Shown: positions 8,264 to 14,738, counted from the stretch's first letter. The stretch is 14,738 nucleotides of DNA from Fidelibacterota bacterium (GCA_030620575.1 JAUXEL010000028.1:1-14738); one strand, 5' to 3'. The notes: generated from the sequence alone by a model not told the origin. A program made the numbers and translations.

Positions 8264-10027
8264 ATGAAACCGAAACTATACATCATTTTAGCTGTAATAT
8301 TTATTGTCTTTGCAACTCCGCGATGTTTCGCGGCAGATACTACTATGGTGTATGCTAATCAACTGAATCATTATTATATATTTGGCGGATGGAATCGTTT
8401 TGCAACGCAATACAATAAACTGTATGTTAGCAGCCGTATTGCAAACAATAGTTCAATATACAGTGAAACATCACGCCTGAAAACACAAACCAATGTGAAT
8501 CTGGATGTGCTTTATGCGCTTTCTCCCGTATTACGGGTTGGGCTTACCGGAAAATATTTTTTATTTAAAGATGGACAAACGTATCATGCTTATGATTATA
8601 ATCAAGGACGTGCCGGAATAAAAGGGGATTATAAGAAACAACATTATACCATAATGCTAGAAAGCGGTTATGCCAGAGAAACTCGTCTTGGCATCCGCGA
8701 TATGGGCTGGTATGGCGGCATGGAACTAAACCGAAATATGTCCGGTCTTTTATTTTATCCCGAACTGAACTGGGATTATTCTCAAATGGGCAACCGCAGA
8801 AATTATACTTTTGATAATCGTATTAATTTCCGCGTAAAAACACCTTCTTTATTACAAAATACTTTTTCCGCAGGGTTTAAAGCATATAATCGAGAATACT
8901 ATATTACACGGGAAGCGGATACCGAAGAACGCTTGAATACAGCGGTATATATTGGGAACGATCTTTATTATCCCGTTAATGACAATTTGATCGTGGATTA
9001 TAAGGTGGAATTTTCCAGTACGCAGGACGGACTTAGTTTTTCCTATTACGACAGCAAAGAAACTCGGACCCGCCAGTTTTTATCACTGCAAAACGATATA
9101 CGGCTGCGCGGGCACATGGGTGCGTTTCGAGCTTATGTCGGATTTACAAATGATTACAGGCAAAGCCGGACCACGGCAACAAACCCTGCAATTTCTCTGC
9201 CGTCGGATTATATTTTTGATAAAAAGAATATTCTTGCACGCGTATCCTGGAAATTAACGGAAAATGATAGCCTTTATATCAATTACCGGGGATCTTTACT
9301 CTATTATGATACGCCGGATACGAACAATTATGACGATAGGGATGAGCTAAGCTATTCGGTGTCTCCGGCATGGCATCACCGTATGGGACAATATACTTCA
9401 CTCTCAATTTCAGGGAATATATTTTTGCATCATTATGTATATTTATTCCACCAGCGCTCTGCTCAGAACCATTGGAACAGGGTATATTCCCTGAAGTCGG
9501 AAATTAATACCAATATTCCCAGAATCATCCGTTGGAATGCGAAACAGGAAATTTATGCCAATTATTTTGTTTATGATTATGAAGATTCTGCTTTTGTACA
9601 TGTACAAAGTATGATATTTCGAGGACTCAAATTACAGCAAAGTATTCAATATTATTTTACGCCCAAATGGATTATCCGCGGCTATGTGTTTTTTCGCTGG
9701 GAAGATAACGGATTACTGGACTGGAAAGACTTTATACAGGAGCTGACTGACAGCAAGTACACCATTAAAGTTGAAGTAACGCCAGGATACAAAACAAAGC
9801 AGTTTACTATTGCTGCAGGACCTGTATATTCCCAGCGTCGTGATTTTCGGTATCAGGATATAGCAACTCATACAGAATCCTATCACTCAATACGTATCGG
9901 CGGCATATTATTGCTGCAATATTCTAACAAACTGACACTAAATTATCGTTTGGAACAAATTAATCAAACCGGTATATCGCGCGTGTATAACCAGTCAGGA
10001 AGTTTGCGGTTTAACTGGATCTTTTAA
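8264..10027 (+). CDS. Unrecognised outer-membrane beta-barrel-like protein
   Basis: I do not recognise a family. The 587-residue product begins with a Sec signal peptide (hydrophobic residues 5-17, probable cut after CFA at residue 23). The mature part has no further long hydrophobic helix. It is rich in Tyr, Asn, Arg and Ser, with many alternating short strands such as LSLQNDIRLRGH and SLYINYRGSLLYYD. It ends in SGSLRFNWIF, with alternating hydrophobic residues and a terminal Phe, the usual BAM recognition signal. These traits support a beta-barrel of roughly 20 or more strands. The ATG overlaps the lpxH stop region (TAA-T-ATG), so translation is coupled. The operon context (lpxH, MATE) suggests an envelope role, but no function can be assigned. 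Confidence 0.75.
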   Translation: MKPKLYIILAVIFIVFATPRCFAADTTMVYANQLNHYYIFGGWNRFATQYNKLYVSSRIANNSSIYSETSRLKTQTNVNLDVLYALSPVLRVGLTGKYFLFKDGQTYHAYDYNQGRAGIKGDYKKQHYTIMLESGYARETRLGIRDMGWYGGMELNRNMSGLLFYPELNWDYSQMGNRRNYTFDNRINFRVKTPSLLQNTFSAGFKAYNREYYITREADTEERLNTAVYIGNDLYYPVNDNLIVDYKVEFSSTQDGLSFSYYDSKETRTRQFLSLQNDIRLRGHMGAFRAYVGFTNDYRQSRTTATNPAISLPSDYIFDKKNILARVSWKLTENDSLYINYRGSLLYYDTPDTNNYDDRDELSYSVSPAWHHRMGQYTSLSISGNIFLHHYVYLFHQRSAQNHWNRVYSLKSEINTNIPRIIRWNAKQEIYANYFVYDYEDSAFVHVQSMIFRGLKLQQSIQYYFTPKWIIRGYVFFRWEDNGLLDWKDFIQELTDSKYTIKVEVTPGYKTKQFTIAAGPVYSQRRDFRYQDIATHTESYHSIRIGGILLLQYSNKLTLNYRLEQINQTGISRVYNQSGSLRFNWIF

Positions 10028-10043
10028 GAATAAATAAACAGTA

Positions 10044-10367
10044 TTAGTTCGGTGTTTTTTCGTTTTCGGGTTTTAAATGCAGTTGCGGCTGTATCGGGTT
10101 TTGCAATTCCTTAATTTCCCCAAAATGCTGTTCATAACGGGAAATATTGGTGGAAAGGGTTTTCATCAGAGCTTTTGCATGCTGGGGGGAAAGAATAATA
10201 CGTGAAACAACATTTGCTTTTGGGAGACCGGGAAGTACCTGACAGAAATCAAGAATAAACTCGCTGGGGCTATGTGTTACGATTTGCAGGTTTGCGTAAC
10301 TACCCTGAGCGGTTTTTTCATTTATATTGATTTCAATGTGTTTTGTCTTGTCATTATTATTCGTCAT
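10044..10367 (-). CDS. DUF3467 family protein
   Basis: The 107-residue product matches the DUF3467 pattern almost end to end: GSYANLQIVTHSPSEFILDF (22-41), PGLPKANVVSRIILSPQHAK (46-65), then LSTNISRYEQHFGEI (71-85). The family is small, widespread and of unknown function. A longer open frame starts at 10448, but its first 27 codons lie inside the upstream gene and are not family-like. I chose the second of two adjacent ATGs (10367), which has GGAG 6 bases upstream; the ATG at 10370 is the alternative. The start overlaps the end of the zinc-ribbon gene by 11 bases, so the two are coupled. The C-terminal tail (from about 90) is Pro- and charge-rich. The stop is 16 bases from the convergent outer-membrane protein gene. 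Confidence 0.88.
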   Translation of the reverse strand: MTNNNDKTKHIEININEKTAQGSYANLQIVTHSPSEFILDFCQVLPGLPKANVVSRIILSPQHAKALMKTLSTNISRYEQHFGEIKELQNPIQPQLHLKPENEKTPN

Positions 10368-10746
10368 CATCTTCTCCAACTTCGAAAACAGTAAAATCTT
10401 CAGTTGTATTTTGAGCTGATTCGACATCAGCAATAAATTCATCTTCAATAGATATCATATTGCCGTCCAGAAAATTTTGCGGATTGTCATTCTCGACTTC
10501 AGCAATATCGTGTTCGCCATCCATATCATTTGTTTCGTACTTTAAAAAGTCATTTCCATAAAGCGATGTATCAAAAAAATCGACATTATCAACGATTCCC
10601 TGTTCAACGAGATATTCTAAAAAATCAACATATGCTTCATTTTTTAAGTTCGTTCGGCAGTGCGGACAAAACAAACGGTTCTTTAAAGATTCCTTATTTA
10701 GTGGTTCGCCGCATTTGGGGCAAAGTAATTCATTAAATGGGATCAA
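10357..10746 (-). CDS. Acidic zinc-ribbon protein coupled to DUF3467
   Basis: This 129-residue protein is of unknown function. The N-terminal third holds two CxxC knuckles, CPKC (Cys9, Cys12) and CPHC (Cys27, Cys30), a plausible single zinc ribbon. From about residue 40 the chain is strongly acidic and low in basic residues, ending EVGEDDDE. I start it at the TTG at 10746, because AGAGGTG lies 5-7 bases upstream and a promoter predicts transcription starting near 10767. An in-frame TTG at 10764 would lie almost at the transcript start and leave the ribosome site inside the gene. The product may bind nucleic acid or a basic partner protein; this is inference. It forms a two-gene unit with the DUF3467 gene, with an 11-base overlap. 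Confidence 0.75.
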   Translation of the reverse strand: MIPFNELLCPKCGEPLNKESLKNRLFCPHCRTNLKNEAYVDFLEYLVEQGIVDNVDFFDTSLYGNDFLKYETNDMDGEHDIAEVENDNPQNFLDGNMISIEDEFIADVESAQNTTEDFTVFEVGEDDDE

Positions 10747-10773
10747 AATTACACCTCTTTTCAAATTTTGGAA

Positions 10774-10802
10774 AAGATAAGTGTAAGTATCTTTTTTTGC
10801 AA
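10774..10802 (-). promoter_or_regulatory. Probable sigma-70-type promoter for zinc-ribbon/DUF3467 unit
   Basis: Reading the minus strand, TTGCAA (10802-10797) and TATCTT (10779-10774) are separated by exactly 17 bases, each matching 4 of 6 consensus positions. The predicted start near 10767 gives a leader of about 20 bases containing the AGAGG ribosome site before the TTG start. Confidence 0.5.
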
Positions 10803-10835
10803 GTTAAAAATAAACAGAAGCTTAAATAATTTTAT

Positions 10836-10892
10836 GTAAATGTCGAAAAAACATTTACTTCAATAATATATAATATATCCATTTTACGGATA
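10836..10892 (-). terminator. Weak tandem hairpins after the PHP gene
   Basis: Immediately after the PHP stop on the minus strand are a 5-bp stem (GGATA/TATCC, 10876-10892, 7-base loop) and then a 7-bp perfect stem (GTAAATG at 10836-10842 with CATTTAC at 10852-10858, 9-base loop). Neither is followed by a clear U-run, so they may stabilise the transcript end or be a poor terminator. Confidence 0.3.
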
Positions 10893-10894
10893 GA

Positions 10895-11917
10895 TTATTT
10901 TTCTAAAGCCAAAGTTAAATAATTATTGTTGCCCACCAGAACATTTTTTATTGTCCACACATTTTCATCTTGTTTCGGAAGGCTGACAGTGCCGGATTTT
11001 GGCAGAAGGTATTCTGCCTGATCCGAGGACATAAAAATAAAAGGGATATCACTGCGGTTTATCAGAAAAATATTTCCATTATTGGATGTTTGAACTTCGA
11101 GACAAGCTTTCACAAAGCGTTTTGTTAAATCTTCCGGACCTGCAAGAATATCCTTTTCTGCCACAGCGATACATCTGCCGGCAAACAAGGCTTCCTTGAT
11201 AGCATCTTCGCTTCGCTCGGTCGCAAAAACCAATGTAAAAGGGCGATGATCGGACTGACTTAAAAATACTTCCGACGAAACGCCGTGTACATCTGAATTA
11301 CCTATGACGGCTAAGTTATATTTATCGGTAAACTCAAGTACTTCGGGATAATATTCATGCCAATTTGCAAATTCAATACCGTGTAACCAATTTCGCTTAA
11401 TCAAAGTAGTATGAATATCATACCAGCGGACAACTTTGTCCGGTTGATGTACCCACCAGCCCGGATGATTCCATAATATAAACGCACCTTGATTAATTGC
11501 TTCTTCTATGGCCGGTAAAAATTTTTTAATTATAAGTTTGTTTGCATCTTGAATAAACAGAGCATTAAAATGGCCTGACGGCATCCAACGGGTAATTTCT
11601 GCACCGCGAATACAAATGATATTTTTCTTTTTTGCATATTTATTGGCAATTTCATATGAAATATTGTGACCCGCGGGTAAATATTTTTTGTGGGGCAGGT
11701 ATTCCAGATGGTCCGTGATCGCGATGGCATCCAGACCTTCTCTAACGGCTTCATCAACCCGCACAGTCGGCCACACTAATCCATCGGAATAAATGGTATG
11801 CATATGAAAGTCACATTTTAAGGTCAGATATTCTTCCAGATCGGGAACCGTTTGAGCTGGTATGACACCAACAAATAGTAGCAGCATTATAATAAATAGT
11901 AAAGATCTATTTTGCAT
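10895..11917 (-). CDS. Exported PHP-domain phosphoesterase
   Basis: The 340-residue product starts with a signal peptide (residues 6-19 hydrophobic, probable cut after IPAQ at about 22), so it is probably periplasmic. The PHP metal-binding signature is complete: DFHMHTIYSDG (36-46, His38, His40, Asp45), ITDH (67-70), RGAEIT (104-109), WNHPGW (149-154, His151) and GNSDVHG (206-212, Asp209, His211). It resembles exported PHP proteins related to TrpH or to Sb-PDE-type phosphodiesterases; the substrate is unknown. An open frame extends to 11962, but ATG 11917 is preferred. It has AAAGGA 6 bases upstream and begins the signal peptide, and the longer start would fall inside the predicted promoter. 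It is divergent from the NlpC/P60 gene. Confidence 0.85.
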   Translation of the reverse strand: MQNRSLLFIIMLLLFVGVIPAQTVPDLEEYLTLKCDFHMHTIYSDGLVWPTVRVDEAVREGLDAIAITDHLEYLPHKKYLPAGHNISYEIANKYAKKKNIICIRGAEITRWMPSGHFNALFIQDANKLIIKKFLPAIEEAINQGAFILWNHPGWWVHQPDKVVRWYDIHTTLIKRNWLHGIEFANWHEYYPEVLEFTDKYNLAVIGNSDVHGVSSEVFLSQSDHRPFTLVFATERSEDAIKEALFAGRCIAVAEKDILAGPEDLTKRFVKACLEVQTSNNGNIFLINRSDIPFIFMSSDQAEYLLPKSGTVSLPKQDENVWTIKNVLVGNNNYLTLALEK

Positions 11918-11953
11918 GATTATCCTTTCTTTTGTAATCAATTCAATAATTAA

Positions 11954-11982
11954 AATATACACAGAACAGAGCGAAAAGTGAA
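11954..11982 (-). promoter_or_regulatory. Probable sigma-70-type promoter for the PHP gene
   Basis: On the minus strand, TTCACT (11982-11977) and TATATT (11959-11954) are 17 bases apart; the -10 matches 5 of 6 and the -35 4 of 6 positions. The implied leader of about 30 bases contains the AAAGGA site. A promoter for the divergent NlpC gene should lie at about 12020-12060 (TTGAAA, then A+T-rich TATATT/TACAAT words), but no single pair is convincing. Confidence 0.45.
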
Positions 11983-12073
11983 TGCAAAAATATTGAATTT
12001 ATTCAGACATAAATGTATTTTGAAACCGTCTTGCATTTATTATATTCATCATACAATTAAGTAAGGAATAATA

Positions 12074-13249
12074 ATGAAGAAAATAATGATATTTATGCTT
12101 GCTGCGATACTTATGATCTCATGCAATCAGGTGCCCGTGCGCCCGGTACATACATTTATTAATGAAATCAGGAAAGAAGTATGTCCGGATCGCCGAGTCA
12201 ATATTTTTGATGTTGAGTATGAACAGCAGGGCAAAATTGTGACATTGACAGGAGAAATGAATAGCTTGCGGGGGCATAATTCTTTAATTGCTAAACTTGA
12301 GCGCGAAGGATATCGTGTTGCAGATAAAATTAAACTGCTTCCGGACGCCGAACTGAAAGGCAAGATTTACGGTGTTGTCAATCGGTCGGTAGCCAATATG
12401 CGTGTCGAACCTTCTGCGCGTACCGAGATGGCGACTCAAGCCATTCTGGGTGTGCCTATCCGGGTTTTTAAAAAGGGAGGCAACAACTACTATGTACAAA
12501 CACCTGATAGTTATCTTGGTTGGATGGAAGGGTCGGCGTTTACGGCGATGACCCCGGCGGAATTCAATGATTGGCAGGAAGCGGAAAAAATCATCTACCT
12601 CGCGGATGCCGGGTACGTATATTCAAAAACCTCCTGTAAATCTCCAATCGTTGGTGATATAACCGCGAAGAGTTTTCTGAAAGAACTTGGGCAAGACGGT
12701 GATTATGTCAAAGTCGCATATCCTGATGGCAGGGAAGGTTATATAAAAGCCGTGGACTGTATGAATTTCAACACATGGAAAAATGAAGTTAAAATATCTA
12801 CAGAAAGTGTTCTGAAATTGGCACATACCTATATGGGACGCCCTTATCTCTGGGGCGGGACCTCAACAAAAATGCTGGATTGCTCCGGCTTTATTCGTAC
12901 CGTCATGTTTCTGCACGGTGTATATTTGCCACGGGATGCCTCCCAGCAAGTTTTAGTAGGTAAAACCGTTGTGGAAGGGAATAAAGAACTGGATAAACTT
13001 AAGCCCGGCGATCTGGTGTTTTTCGGTGTCTACCGCGAAGACGGCAGTGAACGCATTACGCATGTAGGAATTTATATCGGTGATAATAAATTCATCCACG
13101 AGGACAGTGATGTCAATATTCTTAGCTTTAATCCGGAAGATGAAAATTACAGCGAATACCGCTATAATTTATTTATCCGCGCAAAAGACGTGATTAATCA
13201 TGTTGGCAAGCTTGGCGTTGAACGCGTTGCCGATAATGAGTTGTTTTAA
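12074..13249 (+). CDS. NlpC/P60 peptidoglycan endopeptidase lipoprotein with SH3-like domains
   Basis: The 391-residue protein has a lipoprotein signal (hydrophobic 4-15, lipobox MISC, Cys17). A roughly 70-residue N-terminal region (about 25-93) is followed by a bacterial SH3-like domain with NRSVANMRVEPS (103-114), then a second SH3-like segment around 175-228. The C-terminal NlpC/P60 domain (about 243-372) has YLWGGTS (258-264), catalytic LDCSGF (268-273, Cys270), THVGIYIG (329-336, His330) and FIHEDS (340-345, His342). This SH3-SH3-NlpC layout is that of YkfC-like gamma-D-glutamyl-L-diamino-acid endopeptidases, so it probably trims stem peptides or recycled muropeptides; the exact bond is inference. 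AAGGA lies 7 bases before the ATG. The gene ends with KLGVERVADNELF, which recurs in a relic at 14367-14420. Confidence 0.9.
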   Translation: MKKIMIFMLAAILMISCNQVPVRPVHTFINEIRKEVCPDRRVNIFDVEYEQQGKIVTLTGEMNSLRGHNSLIAKLEREGYRVADKIKLLPDAELKGKIYGVVNRSVANMRVEPSARTEMATQAILGVPIRVFKKGGNNYYVQTPDSYLGWMEGSAFTAMTPAEFNDWQEAEKIIYLADAGYVYSKTSCKSPIVGDITAKSFLKELGQDGDYVKVAYPDGREGYIKAVDCMNFNTWKNEVKISTESVLKLAHTYMGRPYLWGGTSTKMLDCSGFIRTVMFLHGVYLPRDASQQVLVGKTVVEGNKELDKLKPGDLVFFGVYREDGSERITHVGIYIGDNKFIHEDSDVNILSFNPEDENYSEYRYNLFIRAKDVINHVGKLGVERVADNELF

Positions 13250-13283
13250 ATGTTGATTTGTTGAATTGAAATAATAATAAAAA

Positions 13284-13305
13284 GGCGGTCATTGATTGCT
13301 TTTTT
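13284..13305 (+). terminator. Intrinsic terminator of the NlpC/P60 gene
   Basis: GCGGTC (13285-13290) pairs with GATTGC (13294-13299), with two G-U wobbles and a 3-base loop, followed by six Ts; an A-run precedes the stem. It lies 35 bases after the stop codon. Confidence 0.65.
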
Positions 13306-13332
13306 ATGGATTATTTATTTGATTTGATTTTT

Positions 13333-13339
13333 AAAGGAG
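13333..13339 (+). promoter_or_regulatory. Orphan strong Shine-Dalgarno-like sequence
   Basis: AAAGGAG is a near-ideal ribosome site, but no ATG, GTG or TTG follows within about 15 bases. The next real start, at 13399, has its own AGGA. It may be chance or the remains of a lost gene start. Confidence 0.25.
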
Positions 13340-13398
13340 ATAACTTCTTTTATAGACCATAAAACTACAGATAACCATTGTGAAGTAGGATTTGTTAT

Positions 13399-14253
13399 AT
13401 GAAAACAATAATAATCATAGTGATTATAATTATTTTGCTTAAGGTATTTTTTTCAAGAAGAAAAAAAAGAAGTAAGAAAAGGTATAAAAAAACATATGAA
13501 CTATCTGTTGGTGCAAAAAGCTACAAACCAAAAGACCCACGTTATAATAATCTAAAAAAGATTGATGCCTTAAAATTAAAGGGTATCAAATTACTAAATG
13601 AAAAAGAATATCACGAAGCATTGCTTGTACTTGAAAAAGCATATCAAATTTCAACACCTAAAGGTATTAGATCAATTACAATTATTAGGAATTTAGTCAA
13701 AATTTCAAATATTTTAGGTAATTCTGAATTAGTAGAAAAATGGCTTAGTGAAGTATCAAAAGTTCAAGTTTATTCTGACGATTGGGAATTTCAAACATTT
13801 GGTAAAGTACAAATACTATCAAGCATGAAAAGGTATGATGAGGCAATACTAGAATTAAACAAATTATCACAAAGCAAATTAAATTATTTTAAATTATATA
13901 GGCGTTGTCACTATTATACAAAAGCTTTTAAAGCATTAAAGCACTACAAAACAGCTCTGATGAATATTGTTATGGGCCGTGTATATTTCATGTTGAACCA
14001 TGCCGAGATAGCTATACCACTAAGTGTGTGGAAAAATGGAAAAGAAAATACAGAAGAATGGTGTGGTAGTTTAATTGGTAACGAAAAAGATAAAGAAATT
14101 ACTAGCGTTCTAAAAGCTGGAAAACTGAAGATATCATTTTTAGAATTTCGGGAAGATATTGATAAAATACTTGGTACTGATACGCATATTTATGAAAAGG
14201 AAAAAATTATTTCTCAAAATGAATTTTTAGATTATTTTAAAAACATTGAATAG
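13399..14253 (+). CDS. A+T-rich orphan protein with N-terminal membrane anchor and TPR-like helices
   Basis: I do not recognise a specific family. The 284-residue product starts with a single hydrophobic segment (residues 3-18, mostly Ile) followed by a very basic stretch (FFSRRKKRSKKRYKKTY), which suggests a membrane anchor with the rest in the cytoplasm. Residues 52-175 look like TPR-type helical repeats: ALKLKGIKLLNEKEYHEALL resembles a TPR helix pair, and QILSSMKRYDEAILELNKL another. The C-terminal 80 residues are unassigned. Base composition is far more A+T-rich than the neighbours: hand counts of single 60-base lines give 27% (13561) and 20% (13861) G+C, against 52% in an NlpC line (12901). 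It uses many AAA, ATA and AGA codons, which suggests transfer. AGGA lies 8 to 9 bases before the ATG. Confidence 0.7.
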   Translation: MKTIIIIVIIIILLKVFFSRRKKRSKKRYKKTYELSVGAKSYKPKDPRYNNLKKIDALKLKGIKLLNEKEYHEALLVLEKAYQISTPKGIRSITIIRNLVKISNILGNSELVEKWLSEVSKVQVYSDDWEFQTFGKVQILSSMKRYDEAILELNKLSQSKLNYFKLYRRCHYYTKAFKALKHYKTALMNIVMGRVYFMLNHAEIAIPLSVWKNGKENTEEWCGSLIGNEKDKEITSVLKAGKLKISFLEFREDIDKILGTDTHIYEKEKIISQNEFLDYFKNIE

Positions 14254-14366
14254 CGAGTATAATCCCTTGGAAAATAACGGAAATGAAAAGTAGAATCATG
14301 TTATTGTTATTTGATTGGAATCCTGCTATCGTTGGAACAAGATTTAACCATGAATCAAGAGGCTGA
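14254..14366. other. Short non-coding stretch after the TPR-like gene
   Basis: No open frame or strong hairpin is evident. The last bases before 14367 can be aligned loosely with codons preceding the NlpC C-terminal tail (allowing a one-base gap), so part of this stretch may belong to the same decayed gene. Confidence 0.4.
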
Positions 14367-14420
14367 CCACGGTTGTGTAAATTGAGTATGCAGCGTGTTG
14401 CTGAGAATGAATTGTTCTAA
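14367..14420 (+). pseudogene. Relic of the 3' end of an NlpC/P60-type gene
   Basis: In the frame ending at TAA 14418-14420, the codons read KLSMQRVAENELF, against KLGVERVADNELF at the end of the intact gene at 12074-13249. The last 33 bases match at 24 positions, with most differences in third positions, so the copy looks like a diverged protein-coding relic rather than a recent exact duplication. An in-frame TGA at 14364-14366 and a one-base shift end the similarity upstream. The following terminator also resembles that of the intact gene. Confidence 0.6.
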
Positions 14421-14444
14421 TTAAATTTTAGATGTAAAAATGAA

Positions 14445-14467
14445 GACGGTTTTAAACCGCCTTTTTT
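14445..14467 (+). terminator. Intrinsic terminator after the relic
   Basis: CGGTT pairs with AACCG around a TTA loop (GACGG at 14445-14449, CCGCC ending at 14461), followed by six Ts (14462-14467). It can also stop transcription of the TPR-like gene. Its AAG-CGGT-stem-TTTTTTAT layout parallels the terminator at 13284-13305. Confidence 0.75.
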
Positions 14468-14491
14468 ATATTGTTTTGTCATCTCGACCCC

Positions 14492-14738
14492 TTTTGCGCT
14501 CCGGCCTAACGGGCGACCTGTCCGGCATAGCCCCAATAGTTCGGGGGATCAGTATCTGCATTAATGAATGGGCTAATATAAATTGAGACCCTGAATCAAG
14601 TTCAGGGTGACGCGAGGGGTGGTTTTGCGCTCCGGCTTGACGGGCGACCTGTCCGGCATAGCCCCGATGGTTCGGGGGATTAGTATCTGCATTAATGAAT
14701 GGGCTAATATAAATTGAGACCCTGAATCAAGTTCAGGG
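14492..14738. repeat. 131-bp tandem intergenic repeat, two copies (second cut by window end)
   Basis: Copy 1 (14492-14622) and copy 2 (14623-14738) have a constant 131-base offset and about five differences over the 116 shared bases. Each unit begins TTTTGCGCTCCGGC, continues with ACCTGTCCGGCATAG and a C-run/G-run hairpin (14531-14546, and 14662-14677 where the stem CCCCGA/TCGGGG is perfect). It ends with a perfect 7-bp hairpin, CCCTGAA-TCAAG-TTCAGGG (14589-14607 and 14720-14738). No open reading frame is evident. The style is that of dispersed palindromic intergenic repeats. Confidence 0.85.

Noticed and set aside
8264..8340. Lipoprotein signal in the outer-membrane protein (Cys21)
   Set aside because: The residues before Cys21 (ATPR) do not form a lipobox; a normal signal peptidase site after CFA fits better.
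10368..10448. Upstream extension of the DUF3467 gene
   Set aside because: These 27 codons lie within the zinc-ribbon gene, have no family match, and the ATG at 10367 has a proper GGAG site.
11918..11962. Longer start of the PHP gene
   Set aside because: It would place 15 codons before a normal signal peptide and inside the predicted promoter; the ATG at 11917 has AAAGGA at the right distance.
13284..14467. Recent integrative element with attL/attR at the NlpC 3' end
   Set aside because: The two ends match at only 24 of 33 bases with codon-like differences, and no integrase or transposase is present; kept only as an alternative reading of the relic.
14492..14738. CRISPR array
   Set aside because: The 131-base unit is repeated as a whole with no unique spacers between short constant repeats.

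Overview
The window looks like chromosomal DNA from a Gram-negative (diderm) bacterium. It encodes an LpxH-type lipid A enzyme, a signal-peptide protein with a beta-barrel character and a C-terminal Phe, and two lipoprotein-type cell-wall peptidases. Most genes have recognisable purine-rich Shine-Dalgarno sites. The A+T-leaning base composition, the DUF3467 protein and the intergenic repeat style would fit a lineage in or near the FCB group (Calditrichota, Cloacimonadota or KSB1-like) rather than a classical Bacteroidota. That placement is inference, and no rRNA or marker gene is present. I found no tRNA, rRNA, CRISPR array, transposase or integrase.

Layout from left to right. Positions 1-859 (minus) hold the start and most of a DUF1460 lipoprotein, cut by the window edge. 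Positions 860-1247 are a non-coding gap with a palindromic element and GTTGAA-type repeats. Positions 1248-4074 hold trkA and trkH, a K+ uptake pair. Positions 4243-10027 are a tightly packed five-gene run: MATE transporter, DUF1232/YkvA protein, malQ, lpxH-like phosphoesterase and an unrecognised outer-membrane protein. It has overlaps or gaps of at most 9 bases and is probably one operon. Convergent to it, on the minus strand, are an acidic zinc-ribbon protein and a DUF3467 protein that overlap by 11 bases, then an exported PHP phosphoesterase. A divergent NlpC/P60 lipoprotein (12074-13249) ends with a good terminator. After it come an A+T-rich TPR-like orphan gene (13399-14253), a decayed fragment matching the last codons of the NlpC gene, a second terminator, and a 131-bp tandem intergenic repeat that runs off the window.

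Most genes concern the cell envelope: ion and solute transport (TrkA/TrkH, MATE), lipid A synthesis (LpxH), an outer-membrane protein, and peptidoglycan trimming (DUF1460, NlpC/P60). MalQ adds glucan metabolism. The main points of interest are non-canonical. A near-identical palindromic element lies just upstream of two unrelated envelope genes. The zinc-ribbon/DUF3467 couple has its own promoter. A 3'-end relic of the NlpC gene, with a look-alike terminator, lies beyond a compositionally foreign ORF. The repeat blocks at the two ends of the window share a layout. I see no convincing complete new defence or mobile system.
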